In this document: one piece after another, positions 1 through 6,309 of the stretch
How positions within the stretch are numbered: the first letter of the stretch is position 1
How the letters are laid out: each line of letters opens with the position of its first letter
Assembly: GCA_030831135.1 (NCBI GenBank)
Contig: JAURLR010000149.1
Span: 1-7,009, forward strand
Reading direction: 5' to 3'
Source of the DNA: Alphaproteobacteria bacterium
Lineage (GTDB): Bacteria > Pseudomonadota > Alphaproteobacteria > UBA6615
Length of the DNA stretch: 7,009 nucleotides
The notes under the pieces: model-generated
What the model was told of the DNA's origin: nothing
Seen by the model: the letters and a program-made list of their open reading frames with translations, nothing else
The model's database searches: none
Program-made: the position numbers and the translations under genes

Positions 1-892
1 CCCCGAAACTCTCGAGCTGATGTTCGCTTTCGGTCACACGTGACAAGGCATCCTGACCACCTTGCGCCAGAATCTGCGCCACAAGGACCTGTGAGACCGT
101 CATTGCGGGCACAACCGATTTGAACAGCGCCGGGGTATCCGTCCCCACCAGAAGAAGGTGGCGGGTCAGCGCGGCCAGCGGCGAGACAAGACTGTCGGTG
201 ATCGCGACAATCGTTGCCCCGTGTTTCGCGCCATATTCGGCGGCATCAATCGTGCCGCGCGAATAGGGCTCGAACGAGAACACGAGCATCGCATCTTCAT
301 CCGATATGCCCCGCAAACCGTCTGCGAAGGTTCCGCCATGCCCATCGAGAAGCACCAGATTGTCCCGGAACATCGAGCAGGCGTAATGCACATAGAAGGC
401 TGCGGGAAACAGGCTGCGCTGACCCACCAGATAGATGCGCCGCGCACGTGCCATCGCACGGGCAGCATCGGCCAGTTCATCGGCACCGATGGCTTCGAGA
501 CTCAGAGAGATGTTCTCCCGATCGGCGGCCACCATTTCGCTGGCAAGCTGCGACAAGGCGCGCCCGCCGCTGCGCCGCCCGGTCCGTCCGAGCAGGTTGC
601 GCGCCCGTTGTCCAAAGCCCTTAGGCTGCTCGCGCAGGGCGTCGCGGAAAGGTTCACGCAATGTTTCGTAGCCATCAAAGCCGATGGCCTGCGCTAGGCG
701 TACCATCGTCGCGGGCTGCACATCGGCCCGTTCGGCCAACTGGCGCATGGATGTGAAGGCAATCTCGTCCGGACGCTCGATCAGATAAAGCGCCGCGCGG
801 CGGAGCTGCGGGCTGAGGTTCGGATATATCTGCTGAAGGTCGGCGAGAATTTTCTCGCTCGCCGTGATCTCATCCGTTAACCCCAGTGACAT
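1..892 (-). CDS. RpiR-family transcriptional regulator (HTH + SIS), 3' end beyond window
   Basis: The frame is open from ATG at 892 down to the window edge and gives 297 residues without a stop. RpiR regulators usually have about 280-300 residues, so only the last few are probably missing. Residues about 15-90 form the N-terminal HTH_6 domain, with the helix-turn-helix around 48-76 ([20 protein letters not shown], then [10 protein letters not shown]). Residues about 140-275 form a SIS phosphosugar-binding domain ([10 protein letters not shown] at 151-160; [15 protein letters not shown] at 202-216; TIVAITDS at 227-234). Family members repress or activate sugar and central-metabolism genes in response to phosphorylated sugars. 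The start is supported by GGGGGAG (901-907 on the complement) 8 nt upstream. The gene is divergent from apt, and two TGAAAC-N4-GTTTCA palindromes lie 40 and 70 bp upstream of its start, so autoregulation and control of apt are likely (inference). The ligand is not known from sequence. Confidence 0.93.
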   Translation of the reverse strand, partial: MSLGLTDEITASEKILADLQQIYPNLSPQLRRAALYLIERPDEIAFTSMRQLAERADVQPATMVRLAQAIGFDGYETLREPFRDALREQPKGFGQRARNLLGRTGRRSGGRALSQLASEMVAADRENISLSLEAIGADELADAARAMARARRIYLVGQRSLFPAAFYVHYACSMFRDNLVLLDGHGGTFADGLRGISDEDAMLVFSFEPYSRGTIDAAEYGAKHGATIVAITDSLVSPLAALTRHLLLVGTDTPALFKSVVPAMTVSQVLVAQILAQGGQDALSRVTESEHQLESFG

Positions 893-931
893 GGGCACGT
901 CTCCCCCGAAACTTGATGTTCTGCCAACCCG

Positions 932-947
932 TGAAACAATTGTTTCA
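932..947. promoter_or_regulatory. Perfect 16-bp palindrome, probable RpiR operator 1
   Basis: TGAAACAATTGTTTCA reads the same on both strands. It lies in the divergent region between the RpiR regulator and apt, 40 bp upstream of the regulator start. A related site follows at 962-977. The position and repetition fit an operator for the adjacent regulator. Assigning it to this protein is inference. Confidence 0.7.
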
Positions 948-961
948 TGGTCTGTATCATA

Positions 962-977
962 TGAAACGCCTGTTTCA
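962..977. promoter_or_regulatory. Second TGAAAC-N4-GTTTCA site, probable RpiR operator 2
   Basis: This site has the same 6-bp arms as the one at 932-947 (TGAAAC and GTTTCA) around a non-palindromic GCCT centre. The two centres are 30 bp apart, close to three helical turns, so both sites would face the same side of the DNA. The 14 bp between them contain TATCAT (955-960, plus strand) and TATGAT (961-956, minus strand). These are possible -10 elements, but no convincing -35 partner is visible for either. Confidence 0.68.
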
Positions 978-1080
978 GCGTCGCGACAAGTCTAAAGTCT
1001 TTCGCGCAACCAGTCATTGCCGGGGTACCAGCGCGAGGTTAGCATCCCGCGCCTTTTCATCGACCAGCACAGAGTGTTTC

Positions 1081-1596
1081 ATGGATATCGCCAACCACAT
1101 TCGCACGATCCCGGATTTTCCCAAGCCGGGGATCCTGTTCTACGACATCTCGACGCTTCTCGCCCATCCCCAGGCCTGGCGTCACACCGTGGATCTTCTG
1201 GCCGTTGCGATCCGGCAGCATGAGCCTGATCTGCTTGTCGGCATCGAAAGTCGCGGGTTTCTGGTCGCGGCCCCCCTCGCGCTGCAACTGGGCTGCGGTT
1301 TCGTGATGGCACGGAAATCGGGCAAGCTGCCCGGCGACACCATCGCGCACACCTATAATCTGGAATACGGGTCGGACACGATCGAACTGCAGTCTGACGC
1401 TATCGAATCAGGCCAGCGGGTCGTGATCCTGGATGATCTTCTGGCCACCGGCGGCACAGCAGCAGGTGCGCTCACCTTGCTGCGCCAGGCCGGAGCGGAT
1501 GTCCGCGCAGCAGCCTTCATCATCGAACTCGAAGGCCTTGGCGGACGCGAGACCCTCGATATCCCAATCACCTCGCTTCTGACCTTCGACGCCTAG
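1081..1596 (+). CDS. apt: Adenine phosphoribosyltransferase
   Basis: The enzyme makes AMP and pyrophosphate from adenine and PRPP in cytosolic purine salvage. At 171 residues it has the usual length. The type I phosphoribosyltransferase signature [14 protein letters not shown] lies at residues 114-127 and binds the PRPP ribose phosphate. Other Apt-typical stretches are [12 protein letters not shown] (13-24), GIESRGF (54-60), ARKSGKLPG (77-85) and YNLEYG (92-97). ATG 1081 is chosen because family similarity begins at [11 protein letters not shown], and AGAG at 1071-1074 gives a modest Shine-Dalgarno 6 nt upstream. The frame stays open upstream to ATG 886 and ATG 961, but that part overlaps the operator palindromes and does not resemble Apt. 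The gene is divergent from the RpiR regulator and probably under its control. A long palindromic repeat begins 8 bp after the stop. Confidence 0.96.
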   Translation: MDIANHIRTIPDFPKPGILFYDISTLLAHPQAWRHTVDLLAVAIRQHEPDLLVGIESRGFLVAAPLALQLGCGFVMARKSGKLPGDTIAHTYNLEYGSDTIELQSDAIESGQRVVILDDLLATGGTAAGALTLLRQAGADVRAAAFIIELEGLGGRETLDIPITSLLTFDA

Positions 1597-1604
1597 GCGC
1601 TCAC

Positions 1605-1715
1605 GCTCAGCATCCTTCGAGACGGACCTGCGGCCCTCCTCAGGATGAGGTTTTTGTTTGCTCAGAACCTCATCCTGAGGAGACCGCGCAGCGGTCGTCT
1701 CGAAGGATGCTGAGC
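1605..1715. repeat. Long palindromic intergenic repeat (REP-like hairpin) between convergent genes
   Basis: The outer arms at 1605-1624 and 1696-1715 are perfectly complementary over 20 bp. The inner arms at 1636-1652 and 1666-1682 are perfectly complementary over 17 bp. Only the stretches between them (1625-1635 and 1683-1695) pair imperfectly, and the loop is about 13 nt. The motifs CTCATCCTGAGGAG and TCTCGAAGGATG match a dispersed palindrome I recall from many alphaproteobacterial genomes. It almost fills the gap between apt and the convergent epimerase gene, so as RNA from either strand it could act as a bidirectional transcription stop or 3'-end stabiliser. There is no clear T-run after the stem, so a classical intrinsic terminator is not shown. 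Confidence 0.85.
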
Positions 1716-1735
1716 CTGACCCCTGCCCCGGATCG

Positions 1736-2722
1736 CTAGCTGACGAATTCCCCGTCGAGTTCCTCGTTCACGAAGGTGTCGATGATCTCGGCAACCGATG
1801 CATCAGGCTCCATACCCAGTGCCCGCGCCCGCGCCCCATCGGCATACCAGGGCCAGCTGTCCACGATCTGCTGCACCAGCGCGTCCGGCACAGCCCGGAC
1901 CCGATCAGCGACACCGTCGCCTGCGTAATCCCGCAGCGCAGCGAGCATCTCTCCGATCTTTGGCGAGATCCCGTTCATCATCACCGAGCGATTCATGCCC
2001 AGCGTCCCGCCATCGGCGTTGTGCACATCAATAAAGGCCTGCACGGCCCGCCGGGGTGAGAGGATCAGCATCCGTGTCTCGGGATCAACCGGGTTCGTGA
2101 CCGGGTCACCCTGCAGAGGCTCGCGCAGGATCGAACTCGCAAAGCCCGACGCCGCCGCGTTCGGCCTGCCGGGCCGGATGACGATTGTCGGCAAACGCAG
2201 GGTGCGGCCATCGACGAAGCCCTTTCGGGTGTAGTCATTGACCATCAATTCGCCGATGGCCTTCTGGGTTCCGTAGGATGTCTGGGGTGTCAGCGCGGTT
2301 GCGTCATCGACCGAACGTTCACCGCCATAAACCGCCAGCGAACTCGTGAAGATGATTTTCGGGCACAGCCCGGTTTTGCGGGCCGCCTCGAGAACATTGC
2401 GCCCGCCATCCAGATTGACCCCGTAACCCAGATCGAAATCGGCTTCCGCACCACCGCTGACCACGGCGGCAAAGTGAAACACGGCATCGGTGTCGGCATC
2501 GATGAGGTCCTCGACCACTGCGCGGTCGCAGATATCACCGGTGACGACCGCAACACGCGGGTCATCGGGTGGCGGCTCGACCGGCGGGAAGGCGTCAAAC
2601 AGAACCAGTTTGCTGATCTCCTGCGGCGTGCCGTCGGAACCAACCAGTTCGGGTCTGGCCAGAATACGCAGCGCCAGCCGGCGGCCCAGCATCCCCGTGC
2701 CACCTGTAATCACGACCTTCAT
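1736..2722 (-). CDS. denD: NAD-dependent epimerase/dehydratase, D-erythronate dehydrogenase-like
   Basis: This is an extended short-chain dehydrogenase of 328 residues. TGGTGMLG (6-13) is the dinucleotide-binding glycine motif. D43 ends the second strand (LVLFD), as expected for NAD preference, and GD at 62-63 follows. The catalytic set is TSS (126-128), Y150 and K154 (SYGTQK). The stretch YGTQKAIGELMVNDYTRKGFVDGRTLRLPTIVIRPG is, from memory, typical of DenD. DenD oxidises D-erythronate to 2-oxo-tetronate in a C4 sugar-acid catabolic pathway. Other DenD-pathway genes (DUF1537 kinase, aldolase, OtnI-type isomerase) are not in the window, so the substrate is inferred. ATG 2722 has GGGGGAG (2731-2737) 8 nt upstream. 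The gene lies 27 bp downstream of the aminotransferase and is probably co-transcribed with it. Confidence 0.85.
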   Translation of the reverse strand: MKVVITGGTGMLGRRLALRILARPELVGSDGTPQEISKLVLFDAFPPVEPPPDDPRVAVVTGDICDRAVVEDLIDADTDAVFHFAAVVSGGAEADFDLGYGVNLDGGRNVLEAARKTGLCPKIIFTSSLAVYGGERSVDDATALTPQTSYGTQKAIGELMVNDYTRKGFVDGRTLRLPTIVIRPGRPNAAASGFASSILREPLQGDPVTNPVDPETRMLILSPRRAVQAFIDVHNADGGTLGMNRSVMMNGISPKIGEMLAALRDYAGDGVADRVRAVPDALVQQIVDSWPWYADGARARALGMEPDASVAEIIDTFVNEELDGEFVS

Positions 2723-2749
2723 GACATGAACTCCCCCATTTCAAATGTC

Positions 2750-3925
2750 TCAGGACAGGGCCGGTTCGAGCCGGTCCAGCGCCATCGAAAGCGTTTTGGC
2801 TTCAGCAGCAAAACACAGCCGCAGCCAGCCCTCACCGGATTCCCCGAAAGCCCGCCCCGGCGCCATGCCGACGCCGGTCTCGGCGATCAGTTGCTTGGCA
2901 TAGGCCACGCTGTCGGTCATGCCGTCGACTGCGAAAAAGGCATAGAACGCGCCTTCCGGGCGGGCGAGACGCACCCGCGGCATCGCGGCAAGCCGCTGAA
3001 ACACCAGATCGCGGTTGCGCCGGTACCGCTCCACCATCTCGGCCACGAACGGCTCACCATCGCGCATCGCCACAACCCCGGCATGCTGCACAAAGGTTGT
3101 CGGCGAGGCGACATTGAACTCGTTCAGCTTCGAGAAGATCGGCCCCAGAACCGGTGGATGGGTCAGCCAGCCCAGCCGCCAGCCGGTCATCGACCAGGAT
3201 TTCGAAAAGCTGTTGACCACAATCACCCGGTCTTCCGGCTCGGCAATATCCAGAAACGACGGGGCACGCGGGCGGTCAAAGATCAGCCGCACATAGACTT
3301 CATCGGAGACAACATAGACGCCGCGTTCGCGCGCAAAGTCCAGCAGTTCGCGCTGTTGGTCAGTCTCCATCACCCAGCCCGTCGGGTTCCCCGGCGAGTT
3401 CACATAGATCGCGCGGGTCCGGTCATCACAGGCTGCCGCGATGTCGTTCATGTCCAGATGCCAGGCTCCGTCCGCATCGGGCTTGAGCGGGACCGACCTT
3501 GCTTCCCCGCCCATCACTTCGACCGTCCCGGCACAGTTTGGCCAGAGCGGGCCGATGATCAGGACATTGTCCCCCGCATCCACCAGCGCCTGCGACACCA
3601 GCATGATTGCCGCCATGCCCGAGGCACTGACCGTGATCCGGTCCACATCAATCAACCGGCCGATCAGGTTGGAGGAATAGGTCGCAATCGTCTCGCGCAG
3701 CGGCGGAATGCCACGATTCTGCGCATAGAAGACATGGTCCTCAGCCAGCGCGTCTGTGACCGCCTTTTTGATGTAATCGGGGGTCGGCAGATCGGGTTCC
3801 CCGAACCAGAGCGCGATCACGTCGTCGCGGCCGATATTGCTTTCGGCAACCTGGCGGATGCGTGAACCTTCCAGGGCGTCGATGGCGGGACGCATATCGC
3901 GCGGCTCTAATCCGGGGTTGGTCAA
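2750..3925 (-). CDS. Class I/II pyridoxal-phosphate aminotransferase, TTG start
   Basis: This is a 391-residue fold-type I PLP enzyme of the aspartate aminotransferase superfamily. Visible motifs are WFGEPDLPTP (40-49), the phosphate-contacting SASGMAAI (100-107), NSPGNPTG (176-183), SDEVY with the PLP-pyridine aspartate D208 (207-211), and SFSKSWSMTGWRLGW (239-253) with Schiff-base lysine K242 and phosphate-binding R250. WLRLCF near the C terminus carries R369, the likely substrate alpha-carboxylate arginine. It should move an amino group between an amino acid and a 2-oxo acid in the cytosol, but the substrate cannot be named. The start at 3925 is TTG, supported by AAGGAG 8 nt upstream. The next in-frame ATG (3895, residue 11) has no comparable site. 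It heads a leftward unit with the denD-like gene and is divergent from the thioesterase. Confidence 0.93.
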   Translation of the reverse strand: MTNPGLEPRDMRPAIDALEGSRIRQVAESNIGRDDVIALWFGEPDLPTPDYIKKAVTDALAEDHVFYAQNRGIPPLRETIATYSSNLIGRLIDVDRITVSASGMAAIMLVSQALVDAGDNVLIIGPLWPNCAGTVEVMGGEARSVPLKPDADGAWHLDMNDIAAACDDRTRAIYVNSPGNPTGWVMETDQQRELLDFARERGVYVVSDEVYVRLIFDRPRAPSFLDIAEPEDRVIVVNSFSKSWSMTGWRLGWLTHPPVLGPIFSKLNEFNVASPTTFVQHAGVVAMRDGEPFVAEMVERYRRNRDLVFQRLAAMPRVRLARPEGAFYAFFAVDGMTDSVAYAKQLIAETGVGMAPGRAFGESGEGWLRLCFAAEAKTLSMALDRLEPALS

Positions 3926-3933
3926 TGTTTACA

Positions 3934-3939
3934 CTCCTT
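3934..3939 (-). promoter_or_regulatory. Strong Shine-Dalgarno fixing a TTG start
   Basis: AAGGAG on the minus strand lies 8 nt before TTG at 3925-3923. This is the best ribosome-binding site in the window, and it selects the TTG over the downstream ATG at 3895. Confidence 0.75.
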
Positions 3940-4042
3940 CAGTATACCGACACTCTAACGCTCCCGGACGCGCGCGGGAATTGCTCAAGACCCGCTGATC
4001 AGGCATATCTGACGCGATCCGAACCAGAAGGTATGTTCCCCG

Positions 4043-4471
4043 ATGTCCGACTTCCAAGCACGCAACCTGACCGAGGGCCTGAATGGCGAGCTCGGCTTCC
4101 GCCTGATCGACTGGCGCGAAGGGTTTGCCCAGATTTCCGTCGATCTCGACCACCGTCACAAGAACCGTCAGGGCGGCCTGCACGGCGGCACGACGGCGAC
4201 CCTGATCGATGCGGCAACGGGCTTTTGCGGCGTCTACGAACCCGACCCCGAAAAACGCCGGGGCAACGTCACGGTCTCGCTGACCGTGAACTTCGTGGGA
4301 CGCGCCAAGACGGGAACGGTGATTTGCACCGCCGAAGTCGTGCGTGCCGGGCGGCGGATCTATTTTGCCTCGGCCAGGGTCCATGATTCCGATGACAATC
4401 TGGTTGCCACCGCCGAGGCCGTCTACGCCTATACCGACGTGAACGCCCAGCGCACACCGGCGTCGGGCTAG
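4043..4471 (+). CDS. PaaI-family hotdog-fold acyl-CoA thioesterase
   Basis: This is a 142-residue single hotdog domain, the usual size for PaaI/YbgC-like thioesterases. The active-site region NRQGGLHGGTTATLIDAATG (41-60) has the HGG motif at 47-49, with D56 on the following long helix where the catalytic acid usually lies. NVTVSLTVNFVGRAKTG (75-91) and the C-terminal strands ASARVHDSDDNLVATAEAVYAY complete the fold. Such proteins hydrolyse acyl-CoA or aryl-CoA thioesters in the cytosol as tetramers or dimers of dimers. The substrate here is unknown. AGAAGG at 4025-4030 is 12 nt before the ATG, a rather long spacing. No closer in-frame start is seen. hspQ begins 9 bp after the stop, so the two are probably one transcript. 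The gene is divergent from the aminotransferase across a 117-bp gap. Confidence 0.9.
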   Translation: MSDFQARNLTEGLNGELGFRLIDWREGFAQISVDLDHRHKNRQGGLHGGTTATLIDAATGFCGVYEPDPEKRRGNVTVSLTVNFVGRAKTGTVICTAEVVRAGRRIYFASARVHDSDDNLVATAEAVYAYTDVNAQRTPASG

Positions 4472-4480
4472 GCACACACC

Positions 4481-4798
4481 ATGACCATGCCCTCGGCAAA
4501 ATTTCATATCGGCCAGCTCGTCCGCCACGAAATGTTCGACTATCGCGGCGCAATCTTCGATGTAGATCCGGTCTATAGCGGCACCGATCAGTGGTACGAA
4601 CAGGTCGCCCGTTCACGGCCCCCCAAGGATGCGCCCTGGTACCATGTGATGGTCCATGACGCGCTTCACACCACCTATGTGGCCGAACGCAACCTGAAGG
4701 TCGAACCCGATCCGACCCAGATCGCCCACCGCCTGCTCGGAGAGTATTTCACCGCCTTCGACGGCAAGAGCTACCTGAAGGGCGAGAAGGCGAACTGA
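4481..4798 (+). CDS. hspQ: Heat shock protein HspQ (YccV-like, hemimethylated-DNA-binding domain)
   Basis: The protein has 105 residues, the normal family length. Family-typical blocks are AKFHIGQLVRHEMFDYRGAIFDVDP (6-30), W38-Y39, ARSRPPKDAPWYHVMV (43-58) and TTYVAERNL (64-72). E. coli HspQ is a heat-inducible factor that promotes degradation of a mutant DnaA and acts as a specificity-enhancing factor of the Lon protease. The domain was first described as binding hemimethylated DNA. ATG 4481 and ATG 4487 are both possible starts. Neither has a clear Shine-Dalgarno, and the gene begins 9 nt after the thioesterase stop, which suggests translational coupling. No heat-shock (sigma-32) promoter was recognised just upstream. 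Confidence 0.93.
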   Translation: MTMPSAKFHIGQLVRHEMFDYRGAIFDVDPVYSGTDQWYEQVARSRPPKDAPWYHVMVHDALHTTYVAERNLKVEPDPTQIAHRLLGEYFTAFDGKSYLKGEKAN

Positions 4799-4809
4799 TC
4801 GCCGGAAGC

Positions 4810-4838
4810 TTGACTCTCCCCCCGGCACAAATCATCGT
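4810..4838 (+). promoter_or_regulatory. Tentative promoter for the riboswitch-led operon
   Basis: TTGACT (4810-4815) resembles a -35 box. A 17-nt spacer leads to CATCGT (4833-4838), a poor -10 match. The main support is position: initiation about 7 nt downstream would start the RNA just before the TPP aptamer. This is weak evidence. Confidence 0.25.
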
Positions 4839-4850
4839 CATGGACACCGT

Positions 4851-4932
4851 AACGCTGGGGTGCCCCGTATCTGACGGGGCTGAGAAGACACCCACAAACC
4901 TGATCCGGATCATGCCGGCGGAGGGAGTTGTT
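4851..4932 (+). ncRNA. TPP riboswitch aptamer (THI element)
   Basis: All core elements of the thiamine pyrophosphate aptamer are present in order. P2 pairs GGGTG (4858-4862) with CACCC (4889-4893). P3 pairs CCCCGT (4863-4868) with ACGGGG (4874-4879) around loop ATCTG. The pyrimidine-sensing CTGAGA is at 4880-4885. CCTGATCCGGATCATGCC (4899-4916) with P5 (CCGG 4905-4908 / CCGG 4915-4918) holds the pyrophosphate-sensing loop, and GCGGAGGGA (4918-4926) is the conserved 3' strand. P1 can form from 4851-4856 with 4926-4932, with a bulge. The ATG of a Liv-type binding protein follows 66 nt downstream. In bacteria, TPP binding normally lowers expression of downstream thiamine genes. No T-run follows, so control is probably at translation or through Rho. 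Confidence 0.95.
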
Positions 4933-4963
4933 GCGGTGGTCTTTTCGCAAGATCCTCCACCGC
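4933..4963 (+). promoter_or_regulatory. Probable riboswitch expression-platform hairpin
   Basis: GCGGTGG (4933-4939) is perfectly complementary to CCACCGC (4957-4963), with an inner TCTT/AAGA helix (4940-4943 / 4949-4952) and a short loop. The right arm CCACCGCC (4957-4964) can instead pair 7 of 8 positions with GGCGGAGG (4917-4924) in the conserved aptamer 3' strand, so two exclusive folds are possible. CTCC (4955-4958) is also complementary to GGAG in the downstream ribosome-binding site (4988-4991). The mechanism is inferred. Confidence 0.5.
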
Positions 4964-4986
4964 CACATGTCACCGGGTCGCTGATC

Positions 4987-4991
4987 GGGAG
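4987..4991 (+). promoter_or_regulatory. Ribosome-binding site of the riboswitch-controlled gene
   Basis: GGGAG lies 6 nt before ATG 4998. It is the likely site whose accessibility the TPP riboswitch controls, since no intrinsic terminator is seen in the leader. Confidence 0.6.
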
Positions 4992-4997
4992 TATCCG

Positions 4998-6137
4998 ATG
5001 CCGCACCTGATGCCGAAGATGCTGCGCCACATCCTCGCCCTAGCCGCCGGGATGGCTGCCCTCATCGCCGTGCCCCTGACCGCACAGGCTGAGCCCCTGC
5101 GTGTCCCCGTTCTGGTGCCGATCACCGGCTTTCTCTCGCTCGAAGGCACCAGCCAGCGGAACGGTGCGGAACTCGCACTGGCCGGGTCCGGGGTGGATTT
5201 CAGTGTGACCGACACCGCGACCGCCCCGGAAATCGCCATCAACGCCTTCGAGCGCGCCGTCGATGCCGCCGATGTCATCAGCGTTGTCGCCCCCATGCTG
5301 GGCACCCAGATGCTGGCCCTGATCCCGCTGGCCGACGAATTCGGCATTCCGCTGATTACCGTTTCGGGCACAGCGCGCATCACCGAGATGGGCAGCCCGA
5401 ATGTGTTCCGGTTCTTTCCCGGCGATGCGGTCGTGAAAGCTGCTCAGGCGCGCTATGCCGTAGAGGAACGTGGCGCCAAACGCCCGGCGATCCTCTCCCA
5501 GACCACCGCTTATGGCCAAAGCGGGCGCGCCGAGCTGGAAGCCAATCTGACCCGGATCGGCGCACCGCCGGTGTTTCAGGAAGCCCTCGATGTGTCGGTC
5601 AAGGACATGCTGCCGGTGCTCCTGAAAGTCCGCGAGTCCGGTGCCGATGCGCTGCTGCTTCACCTGCATGCCGGGCCCACCGCGCTTGTCATCCGGCACG
5701 CAAAGGCGCTCGGCCTCGATATCCCGATCATCGCCGGGTCGGCCATGCACCAGCCCGAGACAGCAGCCCTTCTCGAGCCCGCCGAGCTGGATGGGGTATG
5801 CGCGGAATCCGGTTCGTCGCCGGTTTCGGAAAACTGGCTGGGCGTCCGGAATTTCGTCGACGCTTACCGGCGTTCCTACGACCGAGAGCCCGACGCCTTT
5901 GCACTGGGCCAGTATGACGGTGTGAAGATGATCCTCGCGGCCGTCGCCGCCGGTGCACAGAATGCCAACGACATACGTGATTTTCTGCAGACGGCCCGGC
6001 ATACCGGTCTGGCCATGACCTACAAGTCCGACGGCAAGGGCAACATGGCCCATTCGGCAGTCATCATCTGCTACGATGGTACCGATCGCGTACCGCAGAT
6101 CGTCAAGCGATATGAAAATCTGACCGGGGTGCTGTGA
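4998..6137 (+). CDS. Liv-type (Peripla_BP_6) ABC transporter substrate-binding protein under TPP riboswitch
   Basis: This is a 379-residue exported protein. Residues 1-31 form a Sec signal peptide: basic residues K7 and R10, a hydrophobic core LALAAGMAALIAVPL, and cleavage expected after TAQA-31. No lipobox cysteine is seen, so it should be free in the periplasm. The mature part is a type I periplasmic-binding fold of the leucine/branched-chain amino acid family: VPVLVPITGFLSLEGTSQRNGA (36-57), then VISVVAPMLGTQMLALIPLADEFGIPLITVSGTARIT, AILSQTTAYGQSG, and ADALLLHLHAGPTALVIRHAKALG. This family delivers amino acids, amides, urea or aromatic acids to LivHM-type permeases. The TPP riboswitch directly upstream suggests instead, or as well, a thiamine-related ligand, which is inference. 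GGGAG 6 nt upstream supports ATG 4998. The LivH-like permease follows after a 172-bp gap holding a palindromic repeat. Confidence 0.92.
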   Translation: MPHLMPKMLRHILALAAGMAALIAVPLTAQAEPLRVPVLVPITGFLSLEGTSQRNGAELALAGSGVDFSVTDTATAPEIAINAFERAVDAADVISVVAPMLGTQMLALIPLADEFGIPLITVSGTARITEMGSPNVFRFFPGDAVVKAAQARYAVEERGAKRPAILSQTTAYGQSGRAELEANLTRIGAPPVFQEALDVSVKDMLPVLLKVRESGADALLLHLHAGPTALVIRHAKALGLDIPIIAGSAMHQPETAALLEPAELDGVCAESGSSPVSENWLGVRNFVDAYRRSYDREPDAFALGQYDGVKMILAAVAAGAQNANDIRDFLQTARHTGLAMTYKSDGKGNMAHSAVIICYDGTDRVPQIVKRYENLTGVL

Positions 6138-6177
6138 GCGGGGAACAGATGGATGCGGTGCTCGTGACAGGCCTCTG

Positions 6178-6269
6178 CGTCGTTCCCGCGAAGGCGGGAA
6201 CCCATGAACACGGGCGGTTCGATGGTTTGCCATCAGCGTTTATGGATGCCCGCCTGCGCGGGCATGACG
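6178..6269. repeat. Pair of inverted GC-rich hairpin repeats (REP-like) inside the transporter operon
   Basis: The unit at 6178-6204 (CGTCGTTCCCGCGAAGGCGG and on) and the unit at 6243-6269 are inverted, partly diverged copies of each other. Each also folds alone: TTCCCGC/GCGGGAA in the left, TGCCCGC/GCGGGCA in the right. The 27-nt left unit and the reverse complement of the right unit agree at most positions. The form resembles the widespread CGTCATTCCCGCGAAAGCGG dispersed palindrome of proteobacteria. It occupies most of the gap between the binding-protein and permease genes and could stabilise the upstream mRNA or dampen permease expression. Confidence 0.85.
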
Positions 6270-6309
6270 TCCCGGAAAAGTGTGTCGGCCTGAACACGCG
6301 CACAGCGCC

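Noticed and set aside
158..697. Plus-strand open frames opposite the RpiR regulator
   Set aside because: The minus strand is open for 297 codons with HTH and SIS motifs. The plus-strand frames have no recognisable motif.
886..1080. N-terminal extension of apt from upstream in-frame ATGs (886, 961)
   Set aside because: The extra residues do not resemble Apt, overlap the operator palindromes, and would make the protein about 65 residues longer than the family.
2474..3865. 463-codon open frame on the plus strand opposite the aminotransferase and denD-like genes
   Set aside because: It is a GC-driven shadow frame: the translation is rich in R, H, P, Q and G, shows no family motif, and lies antisense to two clearly recognisable enzymes.
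3941..3946. TATACT as the -10 box of the aminotransferase gene (minus strand)
   Set aside because: Initiation from it would fall inside the Shine-Dalgarno at 3934-3939, and no -35 box lies at the right distance.
3862..4386. Plus-strand frame spanning the start of the aminotransferase and the thioesterase
   Set aside because: It is in a different frame from the hotdog protein, has an R/P-rich translation without motifs, and overlaps two real genes and their shared promoter region.
4933..4970. Intrinsic terminator as the riboswitch output
   Set aside because: The hairpin at 4933-4963 is followed by CACATGTCACC, with no T-run.
5040..6233. 397-codon open frame on the minus strand opposite the binding-protein gene
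   Set aside because: It mirrors the codon bias of the real gene, has low-complexity G/H/R/Q-rich translation, and runs into the palindromic repeat.
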